Below are positions 46,131 through 54,554 of a stretch of DNA of 64,000 bases, in pieces. Every line of letters starts with the position of its first letter. Position 1 is the first letter of the stretch. This DNA is from Herbaspirillum hiltneri N3. Lineage in GTDB: Bacteria; Pseudomonadota; Gammaproteobacteria; Burkholderiales; Burkholderiaceae_D. The stretch lies in assembly GCF_001267925.1 (NCBI RefSeq), contig NZ_CP011409.1, positions 4,774,001-4,838,000 on the forward strand, written 5' to 3'. Below the pieces are notes generated by a model, which saw nothing but the letters and a program-made list of their open reading frames with translations, did no database searches and was not told the origin of the DNA. The translations under genes were made by a program, and so were the position numbers.

Positions 46131-46460
46131 CAACAATTTCGACACAACATTTTCCACTGGGAAATTTTTGTTTTTTATGGTGCATGACTGGGCGCGGTTT
46201 TGCCACCCGGTTGGGCACGAGGGGGAATGTTGTAAAAATGCAATTAATGAGTGATTGTTTTTGACCCGACTACATCATGGTTTTTATGGGTCAAGTATCA
46301 CTGCTTGCGCGACCGGCGCTGAACGTTTGCGCGCAACGCCGTTCTGACTGAGTAACCGTCACTTTAATGGCGCCGAGGCCTTTTGTACCGCTTTGTTTTC
46401 CCGCAGGACAACGAAAGCGCTACACTTGTCGGATCGTCATTATTCATAAAAGGAAGCATC
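46131..46460. other. AT-richer intergenic region before ubiK
   Basis: No gene found. It holds a dyad TTGACCC (46261-46267) and GGGTCAA (46288-46294). The first half overlaps a possible -35 (TTGACC) for ubiK, with a weak TTATGG 17 bases later. The remaining sequence is A/T-rich without a clear motif. Confidence 0.3.
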
Positions 46461-46703
46461 ATGGACAAACCACAATTCTTCGAAGATATTCAATCCAAGA
46501 TCAATAAGGCCATCGAGAACTCGCCGGCCAAGGATATCGAAAAGAACGTCAAGGCCATGCTGAGCCAGGGCTTCTCCAAGCTGGACCTGGTCACCCGCGA
46601 AGAATTCGACATCCAGGCGCAGGTGTTGGCCAAAACCCGCGCCAAACTGGAAGAGCTGGAAGCCCGCGTGGCCGAGCTCGAAGCGCGCCAGAAAGCCTCC
46701 TGA
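46461..46703 (+). CDS. ubiK: Ubiquinone biosynthesis accessory factor UbiK
   Basis: 80 codons from MDKPQFFEDIQSKINKAIENSP; AGGA lies before the ATG and an upstream TTG extension is unlike the family. A C-terminal coiled coil (about 45-78, KTRAKLEELEARVAELEARQ) identifies the BMFP/YqiC family. UbiK supports ubiquinone synthesis with UbiJ in E. coli. It is followed after 10 bp by comM. Confidence 0.92.
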   Translation: MDKPQFFEDIQSKINKAIENSPAKDIEKNVKAMLSQGFSKLDLVTREEFDIQAQVLAKTRAKLEELEARVAELEARQKAS

Positions 46704-46713
46704 TCCGGTCCCG

Positions 46714-48243
46714 ATGAGCCTTGCTGTATTGAAAAGCCGTGCGCTGGCGGGCATGCATGCGCCACAAGTCACGGTGGAAGTACACCTGGCCAACGGCCTG
46801 CCGTCCTTCACCATCGTCGGCCTGCCGGAAACCGAGGTCAAGGAATCCCGGGACCGCGTACGCGCCGCATTGCAGAATGCGCGCTTTGCATTCCCCGCCA
46901 AGCGAATCACCGTCAACCTCGCACCGGCGGATCTGCCCAAGGAATCCGGCCGTTTCGATCTGCCGATTGCGCTGGGTATCCTGGCCGCCTCCGGACAAAT
47001 GCCCGGCGATGGCCTCGACGAGTACGAATTCGCGGGCGAGCTCTCGCTGTCGGGCGATCTGCGCGCGATCCGCGGCGCACTGGCGATGACATACGCCATG
47101 CGCACCTCGCATCACAGCGACGGTCGCCGGCGCATCTTCATCCTGCCGCGCGAGAGCGCCGACGAAGCCGCGCTGGTCGCCGACGCCACCATTTTCCCCG
47201 CCGACTCGCTGCTGCAGGTCTGCGCCCATTTCGCCGCCCGCGGCAGCGACAGCGACGCCCGGCTGACGCAGCACCGGCCGGCGATCAGGTCTTCTGCGCC
47301 TGCTTATCTCGATTTCTCCGACGTCAAAGGCCAGTTGCAAGCCAAGCGCGCACTCGAAGTCGCGGCCGCCGGCGGTCACAGCGTGCTGCTGGTCGGTCCT
47401 CCCGGCACCGGCAAGTCGATGCTGGCGGCGCGATTTCCGGGCATCTTGCCGCCCATGACGGACGAAGAAGCGCTGGAATCGGCGGCGGTGCAATCGCTGA
47501 CCGGCGGCTTTTCCACCGCACGCTGGAAGGTGCGTCCCTATCGCGCGCCACACCACACCGCATCCGGCGTAGCGCTGGTGGGCGGCGGCGGCACGCCGCG
47601 TCCCGGAGAAATTTCGTTGGCGCACCGCGGCGTGTTGTTCCTCGACGAGATCCCCGAGTTCGACCGCAAGGTGCTGGAAGTACTGCGCGAGCCGCTCGAA
47701 TCGGGCCAGATCACGATTTCACGGGCGGCGCGCCAGGCCGATTTCCCGGCGCGCTTCCAATTGATTGCCGCCATGAATCCGTGCCCGTGCGGCTTCCTCG
47801 GCGCGCTTCATCGCGAATGCCGCTGCACGCCGGATCAGGTGGCGCGTTACCAGGGCAAGATTTCAGGTCCCCTGCTGGACCGCATCGACATGCAAATCCA
47901 GGTCGGCGCCATCGCCCACGACGATCTGCTGCAACAAGCCGCCGGCGAATCATCCGCGCACATCGCCGCGCGCGTGACGCAGAGCTTCGAGGCGCAACAA
48001 CAGCGCCAGCGCAAAAGCAACCATCTGCTGTCGACCACTGAAATCGACCTGTACTGCAAACCCGACGCCGCCGGCGAAGATTTGCTGCGTACTGCGATGA
48101 CGCGTCTGAACTGGTCGGCGCGCGCCTATCATCGCGTGCTGAAGGTGGCGCGCACGGTGGCCGACCTGGCGGCCGAACCGGTGATCGGCAAGGCCCATAT
48201 CGCCGAGGCGATTCAATATCGACGGGCGCTGCGCGAGCAATAA
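46714..48243 (+). CDS. comM: YifB/ComM family Mg-chelatase-like AAA+ ATPase
   Basis: 509 codons. The N-terminal LonC-like domain (MSLAVLKSRALAGM...GLPSFTIVGLPETEVKESRDRVRAALQN) is followed by Walker A GPPGTGKS near residue 228, Walker B VLFLDEIPEF, and a cysteine cluster NPCPCGFLG...RECRCTPDQ. ComM is a hexameric helicase that promotes branch migration in natural transformation in other bacteria. Whether this strain is transformable is not shown. Confidence 0.93.
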   Translation: MSLAVLKSRALAGMHAPQVTVEVHLANGLPSFTIVGLPETEVKESRDRVRAALQNARFAFPAKRITVNLAPADLPKESGRFDLPIALGILAASGQMPGDGLDEYEFAGELSLSGDLRAIRGALAMTYAMRTSHHSDGRRRIFILPRESADEAALVADATIFPADSLLQVCAHFAARGSDSDARLTQHRPAIRSSAPAYLDFSDVKGQLQAKRALEVAAAGGHSVLLVGPPGTGKSMLAARFPGILPPMTDEEALESAAVQSLTGGFSTARWKVRPYRAPHHTASGVALVGGGGTPRPGEISLAHRGVLFLDEIPEFDRKVLEVLREPLESGQITISRAARQADFPARFQLIAAMNPCPCGFLGALHRECRCTPDQVARYQGKISGPLLDRIDMQIQVGAIAHDDLLQQAAGESSAHIAARVTQSFEAQQQRQRKSNHLLSTTEIDLYCKPDAAGEDLLRTAMTRLNWSARAYHRVLKVARTVADLAAEPVIGKAHIAEAIQYRRALREQ

Positions 48244-48287
48244 TCCGGGATCGGAACAACGTCATCCCCCTGCGACCGGCTCGCCTG

Positions 48288-50309
48288 TCAGGCGGCCTTG
48301 AGCAGCCGGCGTACAAACCACGCAATCACCAGCGCGAACACCGCCAGTCCCAACCACTGCGCGGCCGGCGCAAAACCGGCGCCGACCAGGGCCAGCGGAT
48401 CGTCGCGTCCGGTCGCGCCGATCACCGCCGCCAGGATCACGCCCATGAGGCTTTCGCCGACGATCAGCCCGGAGGTCACGAGCACGCCGCGCCGCTCGAT
48501 GCGCTCCACCCCGGCCCGGTCGCCGGACGCCTTGCGTCTGGCCAGATGCAGCTGCAAGCCCCACGCGATCAGCGCGCCCGCCACCAGCGCCATGCCCACC
48601 GATGGCGGCAGGTAGATGCCCAGGCCGACTGCCAGCGCCGGCACGCGCGCCTTGCTGCCGCGTTTTTCCAGGATGACATCGATGATGATCAGCAGCGCGC
48701 CGATGGCCACGCCGATCAGAATCATGGTCCAGTTCAGTTGACGCGTGAAGATGCCATTGGCGATGGCCGTCATCAGCGTCGCCTGCGGCGCCGCCAGCGC
48801 ATGCGAGGCATCCATGCCGGGACGCGGCAGCGCGCCGACGAAGCCATAGGCGTTGTAGAGCAACTCAAGGATCGGCGAGATCACCGCTGCGCCGACCACG
48901 CAACCGATCAGCAGCGCGATTTGCTGGCGGTAAGGCGTCGCGCCCACCAGCCAGCCGGTCTTGAGGTCTTGCAGGTTGTCGTTGGCGATGGCCGCGATGG
49001 CGATGATAGCCGAGGTGACGAAGATCGCCAGCGCAATGGGCAACTTGCCGGAACCGGGCGCGTCGAGCAGATGATCGACGCTGCCCGAGGCCAGCAGCAA
49101 CAGCGACACCAGGATCATCGCGATGATGCCGACGCCGGAAATCGGACTGCTCGACGATCCCACCAGCCCGGCCATGTAGCCGCAGGCCGCCGCCACCAGG
49201 AAACCGAACACGCACGAAAACACCAGGCTCATGAGCACCAGTCCGCACAACAGCGGTAGCGACAGGCCGGCGTCGATCAGGAACACCGCGAAGATCAGCG
49301 TCAGCAACGCCATCACGGCGATGCCGATCAAGGCAATCGCGCGCACCGGCAAATCACGGTCGGTCAGCGGCCGCTCACTGCCGTCGTCGAGCGTGCTGCG
49401 GCTGCGCAGCGACTCGCGCACGCCCGCCACCATCGGCAGGAACAACGTGATCAGTGTCCACACCGCCGCCACGCCGATGGTGCCGGCGCCCATGAAGCGC
49501 ACCTGGCTGCTCCACAGGCCGGTGGCGTACGCGGCGAGTGCGGCGCCCTGCGGCGCGGGCGTCAGCACGCTCAGGATCGGTACGGCAAACACCCAGCTGA
49601 TGATCACGCCGATCAATACCGCCACGCCGGCGACGATGCCGATCAGGTAACCGGCGCCAAGCAGGGCCAGCGAAAATCCCAGCGGCAAGCGGAAGATCGC
49701 ATTGCCGGCGCCGACCCAGACATTCAATCCCTCCGACAGCAGCCGAAAACCGCCGGTGACCAGCCCCACCGCCGCCGAGACGATGCTGCCGGCCCAGATG
49801 TCGTTGAGCCCTCTGCGCACATCGTCGCCGCCGGCGGTATCGGCATTGCCGACGCGCAGGATTTCCGCCGCCGCAAGCCCTTCCGGATACGGCAGTTCGC
49901 TTTGCACCACCATCACCCGCCGCAGCGGAATCGTGAACAGCACGCCGAGCATGCCGCCCGCAGCGCAGATACCGAACGTCTGCCAATACGGGAAACCCTG
50001 CCAATGGCCGATCATCACCAGTCCGGGCAGGATGAAGATCACCGACGACAGCGTGCCCGCAGCCGAGGCCTGCGTCTGCACCATGTTGTTTTCAAGGATG
50101 CCGGAGGAGCCGAACAGGCGCAGCACCGCCATCGAAATCACCGCCGCGGGGATGGCCGACGAAAAGGTCAGGCCGACCTTCAGGCCCAGGTAAACGTTGG
50201 ACGCCGTAAACACGACGGTGATGAGCGCACCGAGAACGACGCCGCGCAGCGTCAGTTCGGCCACGTCGGCCACGTTGTGCTGTGCGACACCGGAGTGAGG
50301 ATCAGGCAT
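48288..50309 (-). CDS. OPT-family oligopeptide transporter
   Basis: 673 codons with about fifteen hydrophobic segments. The N-terminal LTLRGVVLGALITVVFTASNVYLGLKVGLTFSSAIPAAV signature matches the OPT family. OPT proteins move oligopeptides or metal chelates across membranes; substrates of bacterial members are largely unknown. AGGAGAC lies before the start. It is convergent with comM (44 bp apart). Confidence 0.9.
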   Translation of the reverse strand: MPDPHSGVAQHNVADVAELTLRGVVLGALITVVFTASNVYLGLKVGLTFSSAIPAAVISMAVLRLFGSSGILENNMVQTQASAAGTLSSVIFILPGLVMIGHWQGFPYWQTFGICAAGGMLGVLFTIPLRRVMVVQSELPYPEGLAAAEILRVGNADTAGGDDVRRGLNDIWAGSIVSAAVGLVTGGFRLLSEGLNVWVGAGNAIFRLPLGFSLALLGAGYLIGIVAGVAVLIGVIISWVFAVPILSVLTPAPQGAALAAYATGLWSSQVRFMGAGTIGVAAVWTLITLFLPMVAGVRESLRSRSTLDDGSERPLTDRDLPVRAIALIGIAVMALLTLIFAVFLIDAGLSLPLLCGLVLMSLVFSCVFGFLVAAACGYMAGLVGSSSSPISGVGIIAMILVSLLLLASGSVDHLLDAPGSGKLPIALAIFVTSAIIAIAAIANDNLQDLKTGWLVGATPYRQQIALLIGCVVGAAVISPILELLYNAYGFVGALPRPGMDASHALAAPQATLMTAIANGIFTRQLNWTMILIGVAIGALLIIIDVILEKRGSKARVPALAVGLGIYLPPSVGMALVAGALIAWGLQLHLARRKASGDRAGVERIERRGVLVTSGLIVGESLMGVILAAVIGATGRDDPLALVGAGFAPAAQWLGLAVFALVIAWFVRRLLKAA

Positions 50310-50414
50310 GGGAAATGTCTCCTTCTTGAATTGCCGTTGGCCGGTTGGAATGATCTGCCGTCATTTCGTCCCATCTGCCCCGTCTGCCTCTTCTTCTGCG
50401 GCTGCGCCGTTTGC

Positions 50415-50420
50415 TATCAT
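50415..50420 (+). promoter_or_regulatory. Possible extended -10 promoter
   Basis: TGCTATCAT (50412-50420) is an extended -10 (TGn-TATCAT), 28 bases before the ATG of the small secreted protein. No good -35 is seen. Confidence 0.4.
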
Positions 50421-50447
50421 GAGGCTCTTCGAAAAAATTCCGCCGCC

Positions 50448-50918
50448 ATGAACCAGCTCATCCGCCTTGCCGTCGCCTCCCTGCTGCTGGCTTTGACCGC
50501 CGGCATCGCATTCGGTGCCGCAAGTTCAACGCCTGCGGAAAGTGTCGCCAGTGAACGCGATATCGACAAGGCAATGAATCCCTTGCCGCCCGGCGCGCAA
50601 AAGAGCCTCAACCTCGACCTCGGTAACGCCGGCAGGAATCCCGGCGACAAAACACCGCCGGCAACCCTGAGCCCACGCTGCCGCCAGCTGCGCGCCGACA
50701 TCGACCGCGCCCGCCACGCGCCGCCTGAACCGCCGCGCGACACCTATCCGGAAGGGCCGCGCCGCGACGGCAGGCGTGCAGCACCGATGCCTCCGCCGTC
50801 ACCGATGCCCGGTCTGCAGGTGCAATCGTCCAACAGCTTGCCGGGCCGTCCTTCCGGCGACATCGAATACAGCCGGCGCGCCAGGGCGGAAGACCAATTC
50901 CAGCGCGAATGCCAATAA
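50448..50918 (+). CDS. Small secreted proline/arginine-rich protein, unknown function
   Basis: 156 codons. A signal peptide (about 1-24, MNQLIRLAVASLLLALTAG...FGA) is followed by a hydrophilic chain rich in Pro, Arg, Ser and Gly, with PPEPPRD and PMPPPSPMPG stretches. Two Cys remain, one in SPRCRQLR (about 87) and one near the end (RECQ), which could pair. I do not recognise a family. The frame continues upstream of the ATG but the signal peptide and the extended -10 box fix the start. It lies upstream of a DMT transporter without clear link. Confidence 0.7.
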   Translation: MNQLIRLAVASLLLALTAGIAFGAASSTPAESVASERDIDKAMNPLPPGAQKSLNLDLGNAGRNPGDKTPPATLSPRCRQLRADIDRARHAPPEPPRDTYPEGPRRDGRRAAPMPPPSPMPGLQVQSSNSLPGRPSGDIEYSRRARAEDQFQRECQ

Positions 50919-51004
50919 ACGGCGACACTTGACGGTCGCTTGAAGGTCGCCTTCGGGCCGCGCCTGTCGACCCAGACTCTCATCCTTATCTGATCGATTC
51001 ATCC

Positions 51005-51976
51005 ATGCTCATTGGAATACTTTGCGCGCTGTGCGCCGGCCTGATGTGGGGCCTGGTGTTTGTCACACCGCTGCTGCTCGGCGATTACCCCGGCGTGGTG
51101 CTGTCGCTGGGACGCTATGTCGCCTTCGGCCTGATCGCGCTGGTGCCGGCCTGGTTCGATCGCCGTCGCATCGGACTGCTGAACCGGCAGGACTGGACCG
51201 TGGCCTTCAAGCTGGCGCTGGTCGGCAACCTGCTCTACTACGCCATGCTGGCCACCGCGATCCAGCTGGCCGATGCACCGTTGCCGACGATGCTGATCGG
51301 CACCTTGCCGATCGTGATTTCGGTGTGCGCCAACTGGCGTCCAGGCCATGTCTCGGAATCGGTTGCATGGAGCAGGCTGGCGCCGTCGCTGGTGATCCTT
51401 TGCCTGGGCCTGACACTGGTCAACAGCAGCGAACTGGAACGTCTGCGCAGCACCATCGGCAACATGCGTTCCACCACCGACTATGCGCTGGGCTGCATCA
51501 TCGCCGTCTGCGCCATCGCCGCCTGGACCTGGTATCCGATCGTCAATTCCCGTTACCTGCGCACCCACACGCACATCAACTCAATCACTTGGGCCACCGC
51601 GCAGGGACTGGCCACATTGCCGATGGCGCTGATCGGCTTCACGCTGTTCGGGATCTGCGGTTACGCCAGCGGCAGCGATTATGCGTTCCCGCTGGGACCG
51701 CGCCCCGGCGTCTTCGTCGTCACGATGCTGGTGATCGGACTGTCGGCCTCGTGGCTGGGCACGCTGCTGTGGAACAAGGCCAGCCAGTTGCTGCCGACGG
51801 CGCTGGTGGCGCAGCTGATTGTGTTCGAAACGCTGGCGGCCTTGCTGTATGCTTTCCTGCTGCGCGGCACGGCCCCCGATCTGCGCGTGCTGGCCGGCGT
51901 GGTGCTGCTGTGCATCGGCGTGGTCTACGGCGTGCGGACGTTTTCGCGCCGGGCTGCGGTTTCCCATTCATCCTGA
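51005..51976 (+). CDS. DMT-family (EamA) transporter
   Basis: 323 codons with about ten hydrophobic segments in two EamA-like halves (LIGILCALCAGLMWGLVFVTPLLL start; second half from about 160). DMT permeases move small metabolites; no substrate can be named. A lipoprotein gene follows by 13 bp, so they may be one unit. Confidence 0.85.
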   Translation: MLIGILCALCAGLMWGLVFVTPLLLGDYPGVVLSLGRYVAFGLIALVPAWFDRRRIGLLNRQDWTVAFKLALVGNLLYYAMLATAIQLADAPLPTMLIGTLPIVISVCANWRPGHVSESVAWSRLAPSLVILCLGLTLVNSSELERLRSTIGNMRSTTDYALGCIIAVCAIAAWTWYPIVNSRYLRTHTHINSITWATAQGLATLPMALIGFTLFGICGYASGSDYAFPLGPRPGVFVVTMLVIGLSASWLGTLLWNKASQLLPTALVAQLIVFETLAALLYAFLLRGTAPDLRVLAGVVLLCIGVVYGVRTFSRRAAVSHSS

Positions 51977-51989
51977 TTTTTCCACGACC

Positions 51990-52517
51990 ATGCGCCAGAT
52001 ATCCGCTGCCTTTTCCGTCGCTCTGCTCGCTCTCTTTGCCTGTGCATTGACGGCCTGTTCGCCGAAATACAACTGGCGCGAAGCCCATGGCGAAAAGATT
52101 CAGTTCACCGTGCTGCTGCCGGCCAAGCCGGCTTCCTTCACGCGCCAGATCGACCTGGACGGCCTGCCGGTGTCGATGACCATGACCGCCGCCGAAATTG
52201 ACGGCGTCACGTTCGCCGTCGGCGCCGCCGAGCTGGCCGACGCCGCACAAACCCCGAAGGCGCTGGAAGCGATGCGCGTCGCGCTGATCAACAACATCGG
52301 CGGTGCCCCGGTGCCGGCGACGATTCCCGGCAAACCCGCCGGCGACCGCACCGTCGATGTAGTTGCCGCCGGCACGGCAGGCGGCCGGCCGGTACGGCTC
52401 ATGGCGCGGCTGCTGGCGCGCGACAAGCGCATTTACCAGGTGCTGATCGTCGGCCCGGAGAAATCCATCGAAGCCGAACACGCCGAAACCTTTTTCACCT
52501 CGTTTGCTCCAAGCTGA
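51990..52517 (+). CDS. Probable lipoprotein, unknown function
   Basis: 175 codons from MRQISAAFSVALLALFAC. A lipobox LTAC (Cys22) ends a hydrophobic signal. The rest is mixed alpha/beta (KIQFTVLLPAKPASFTRQIDLDGLPVSMTMTAAEIDGVTFAVGAA) without a family I know. Located after the DMT gene. An upstream in-frame extension overlaps the transporter and is not favoured. Confidence 0.75.
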   Translation: MRQISAAFSVALLALFACALTACSPKYNWREAHGEKIQFTVLLPAKPASFTRQIDLDGLPVSMTMTAAEIDGVTFAVGAAELADAAQTPKALEAMRVALINNIGGAPVPATIPGKPAGDRTVDVVAAGTAGGRPVRLMARLLARDKRIYQVLIVGPEKSIEAEHAETFFTSFAPS

Positions 52518-52670
52518 CACGCCCGGGGGCCGGCGCAGATGACAAGGGCAGCGCGTCCGGGGTATTCTGTCAGCCTGCCGTAAAACCATTAGGCAATAAT
52601 AAGCACCAAGGCGTTATCCGGAAGGAAACAGGCGGATACGCTCTCATCAACACCAATACCCTGAGGAAAT

Positions 52671-53015
52671 ATGCTGGTAACGTTCAAATCAAAAGCGGCT
52701 GCAGATGTTGTCATGTATGAATCCCATGCCAAGCCCATCCTCGACATGTTGCACAAGGACATCAAGCGCGGCGTGATCACCGCGGCCGAAAGCGCCGACG
52801 CGGTCGCACTGATCGAGAAGCAGATCGACAGCAGCAAGGCCCACGAAGCTGCCGAAGCCCTGGAGCGCGATGTGCATGCGCATCACAACGCCAACGGCGA
52901 CGACAACGGCCATGAAAAAATCGAACCGGTGACGTTTTCGGCCCGCGCCTATCCGCTGCTGGACATGCTCCGTGAAGCGAAAAAGGGAAATTACGACGTG
53001 CTGTGGGGCGTCTGA
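52671..53015 (+). CDS. DUF1840 domain protein
   Basis: 114 codons matching the betaproteobacterial DUF1840 family: MLVTFKSKAAADVVMYESHAKPILDMLHKD at the N-terminus and FSARAYPLLDMLREAKKGNYDVLWGV at the C-terminus, separated by a variable His/Asn/Asp stretch. The two ends resemble each other (PILDML/PLLDML). Function unknown; no signal peptide, so cytoplasmic. Confidence 0.9.
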   Translation: MLVTFKSKAAADVVMYESHAKPILDMLHKDIKRGVITAAESADAVALIEKQIDSSKAHEAAEALERDVHAHHNANGDDNGHEKIEPVTFSARAYPLLDMLREAKKGNYDVLWGV

Positions 53016-53041
53016 GTCAGGCAGACCCATTGCTGTAATGC

Positions 53042-53080
53042 CAAACGACTGCAGGAGCCTTGGGCTCCTGCAGTCGTTTG
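53042..53080. terminator. Bidirectional terminator, perfect 18-bp stem
   Basis: CAAACGACTGCAGGAGCC (53042-53059) and its exact complement (53063-53080) flank a three-base loop. It lies between the convergent DUF1840 (+) and MFS (-) genes. An A-tract on the left arm and T on the right serve both directions. Confidence 0.88.
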
Positions 53081-53095
53081 TACAGGCTGAAAAAA

Positions 53096-54304
53096 TTACT
53101 TCGCGCGAGTGCGCAGCTCGGTGCAGTAGTACAGCAAGGCCAGCGCCGGGAACGCAAATCCCAGCCAGGTGGTGGCGCTCCAGCCGCCCTGCGCATAAAT
53201 CCATCCCCCCAGCGCCGAACCGAGCGCGCCGCCGCCGAAGAAAGTGGCCATGAACAGGCCGTTGAGGCGGCTACGAATTTCGCCGCCGAGCGCATAGATA
53301 GCGCGCTGGCTCAGCACCAGGTTGGCCGAGACGCCGAAGTCGAGCAGGATCGCCGAGGCCAGCAACACCATCAGCGACGATTCGCGTCCGCCGCCCCAGA
53401 AATGCGTCATCAGGAACGAGGCGGCGACCGCCAGCATGGCGACGCAGGTGGCCGGACGACTCCAGCCGCGGTCGGCCACGCGACCGGCAATCGGCGCTGC
53501 AATCACACCGATCACGCCGGCGAAGGCGAACAGCGCAATGCCCTTTTGCGACATGTTGAAGGTCGGACCGGCCAGGAACAGCGGCGAAGTGGTCCAGTAC
53601 AGGCTGAACGCCGCGAACATCATGGCGTGGTACGCCGAACGGCGGCGCAGGATGGGCGTGGTCCGCACCAGATGCCACATCGACGCCAGCAAGGCCCCAT
53701 AGTGCATGCCGGCCGGCGGACGGCGCGCCGGCAGGTAGCGCGCCAGCACCAGGGCCAGCAAGGCGATGGCCACTGCCGACATGCCGAAGATCGCGTGCCA
53801 GCCGAACAGGTCCGCCACCAGGCTCGACAACGGCCGCGCCAGCAGTATCCCCATCAGCAAACCGCTCATGACGTTGCCGACCGCGCGCCCGCGGGTCTCC
53901 GGCAGCGACATGTGCGCGGCATACGGCACCAGTACCTGGGCGCCCACCGAACTGACCCCGATCACGAACGCCGCCAGGAAAAACTGCGCAGCGCTCTGCG
54001 CAAAAGCGGCGCCGACCAGCGCGACGCAGGTGATCGCGAGCAGCACCAGCACCATCTTGCGGTTTTCGATCAGGTCGCCGGCCGGCACGATGAACAGCAG
54101 GCCGAGACCGTAGCCGATCTGCGCCAGCGTGACGATCAGGCCTGCGGCCCCGGGCGAGATGCCGGTGGCGACCGCGATCGGGCCGATCAGCGGCTGGGCG
54201 TAGTAGAGATTGGCGACGATGATGCCGCAGGCCGCCGCCAGCAGCGTAATCATCCAGCCGGCGATATCCTGTTGCTTGCCTTGCAATGCTGCAGCGGTAC
54301 CCAT
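53096..54304 (-). CDS. MFS transporter (multidrug-efflux-like)
   Basis: 402 codons from MGTAAALQGKQQDIAG, with twelve predicted segments. The loop between segments 2 and 3 (GDLIENRKMV) is the MFS motif A region. It is most like the DHA1 drug-efflux type, but the substrate is unknown. The open frame continues upstream over unlikely sequence; the start at 54304 fits segment 1. Confidence 0.85.
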   Translation of the reverse strand: MGTAAALQGKQQDIAGWMITLLAAACGIIVANLYYAQPLIGPIAVATGISPGAAGLIVTLAQIGYGLGLLFIVPAGDLIENRKMVLVLLAITCVALVGAAFAQSAAQFFLAAFVIGVSSVGAQVLVPYAAHMSLPETRGRAVGNVMSGLLMGILLARPLSSLVADLFGWHAIFGMSAVAIALLALVLARYLPARRPPAGMHYGALLASMWHLVRTTPILRRRSAYHAMMFAAFSLYWTTSPLFLAGPTFNMSQKGIALFAFAGVIGVIAAPIAGRVADRGWSRPATCVAMLAVAASFLMTHFWGGGRESSLMVLLASAILLDFGVSANLVLSQRAIYALGGEIRSRLNGLFMATFFGGGALGSALGGWIYAQGGWSATTWLGFAFPALALLYYCTELRTRAK

Positions 54305-54409
54305 GAGACGGAGCCTTCGGTCGAAAAATGAGGAGCACACTGTAGCCGAATCGGCCGGTTCTTGCCGGCCTGGGACCACTTTCATCGTCATGCCGGCGTT
54401 CCGGCATAG

Positions 54410-54553
54410 CGCCACCGCCTTCGTCGCTGGTACACTGACGCTCCGCATGGGCGCCCGGGCATCGTCAAGTTCGCGTCTCAAACATGGCTGGAACGCGTGA
54501 TCGGCGGCGCCTTCATCGGCCTCGGCGTCAAACCGGCCCTTAGCAAGCAATAA
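54410..54553 (+). pseudogene. LysE/RhtB-family C-terminal remnant
   Basis: An in-frame stretch without a start ends in WLERVIGGAFIGLGVK...LSKQ and a TAA at 54551-54553. That pattern (W-x-x-R-x-x-G-x-x-F-I-G-L-G) is the usual end of LysE/RhtB amino-acid exporters. Upstream there is an in-frame stop at 54407 and no homology that I see, so only the last roughly 25-35 codons survive. It abuts the rsmB start (TAATGTG). Confidence 0.5.
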
Positions 54554-54554
54554 T

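Noticed and set aside
49902..50447. Extension of the small secreted protein across the OPT gene start
   Set aside because: It is antisense to the OPT gene and would hide the signal peptide.
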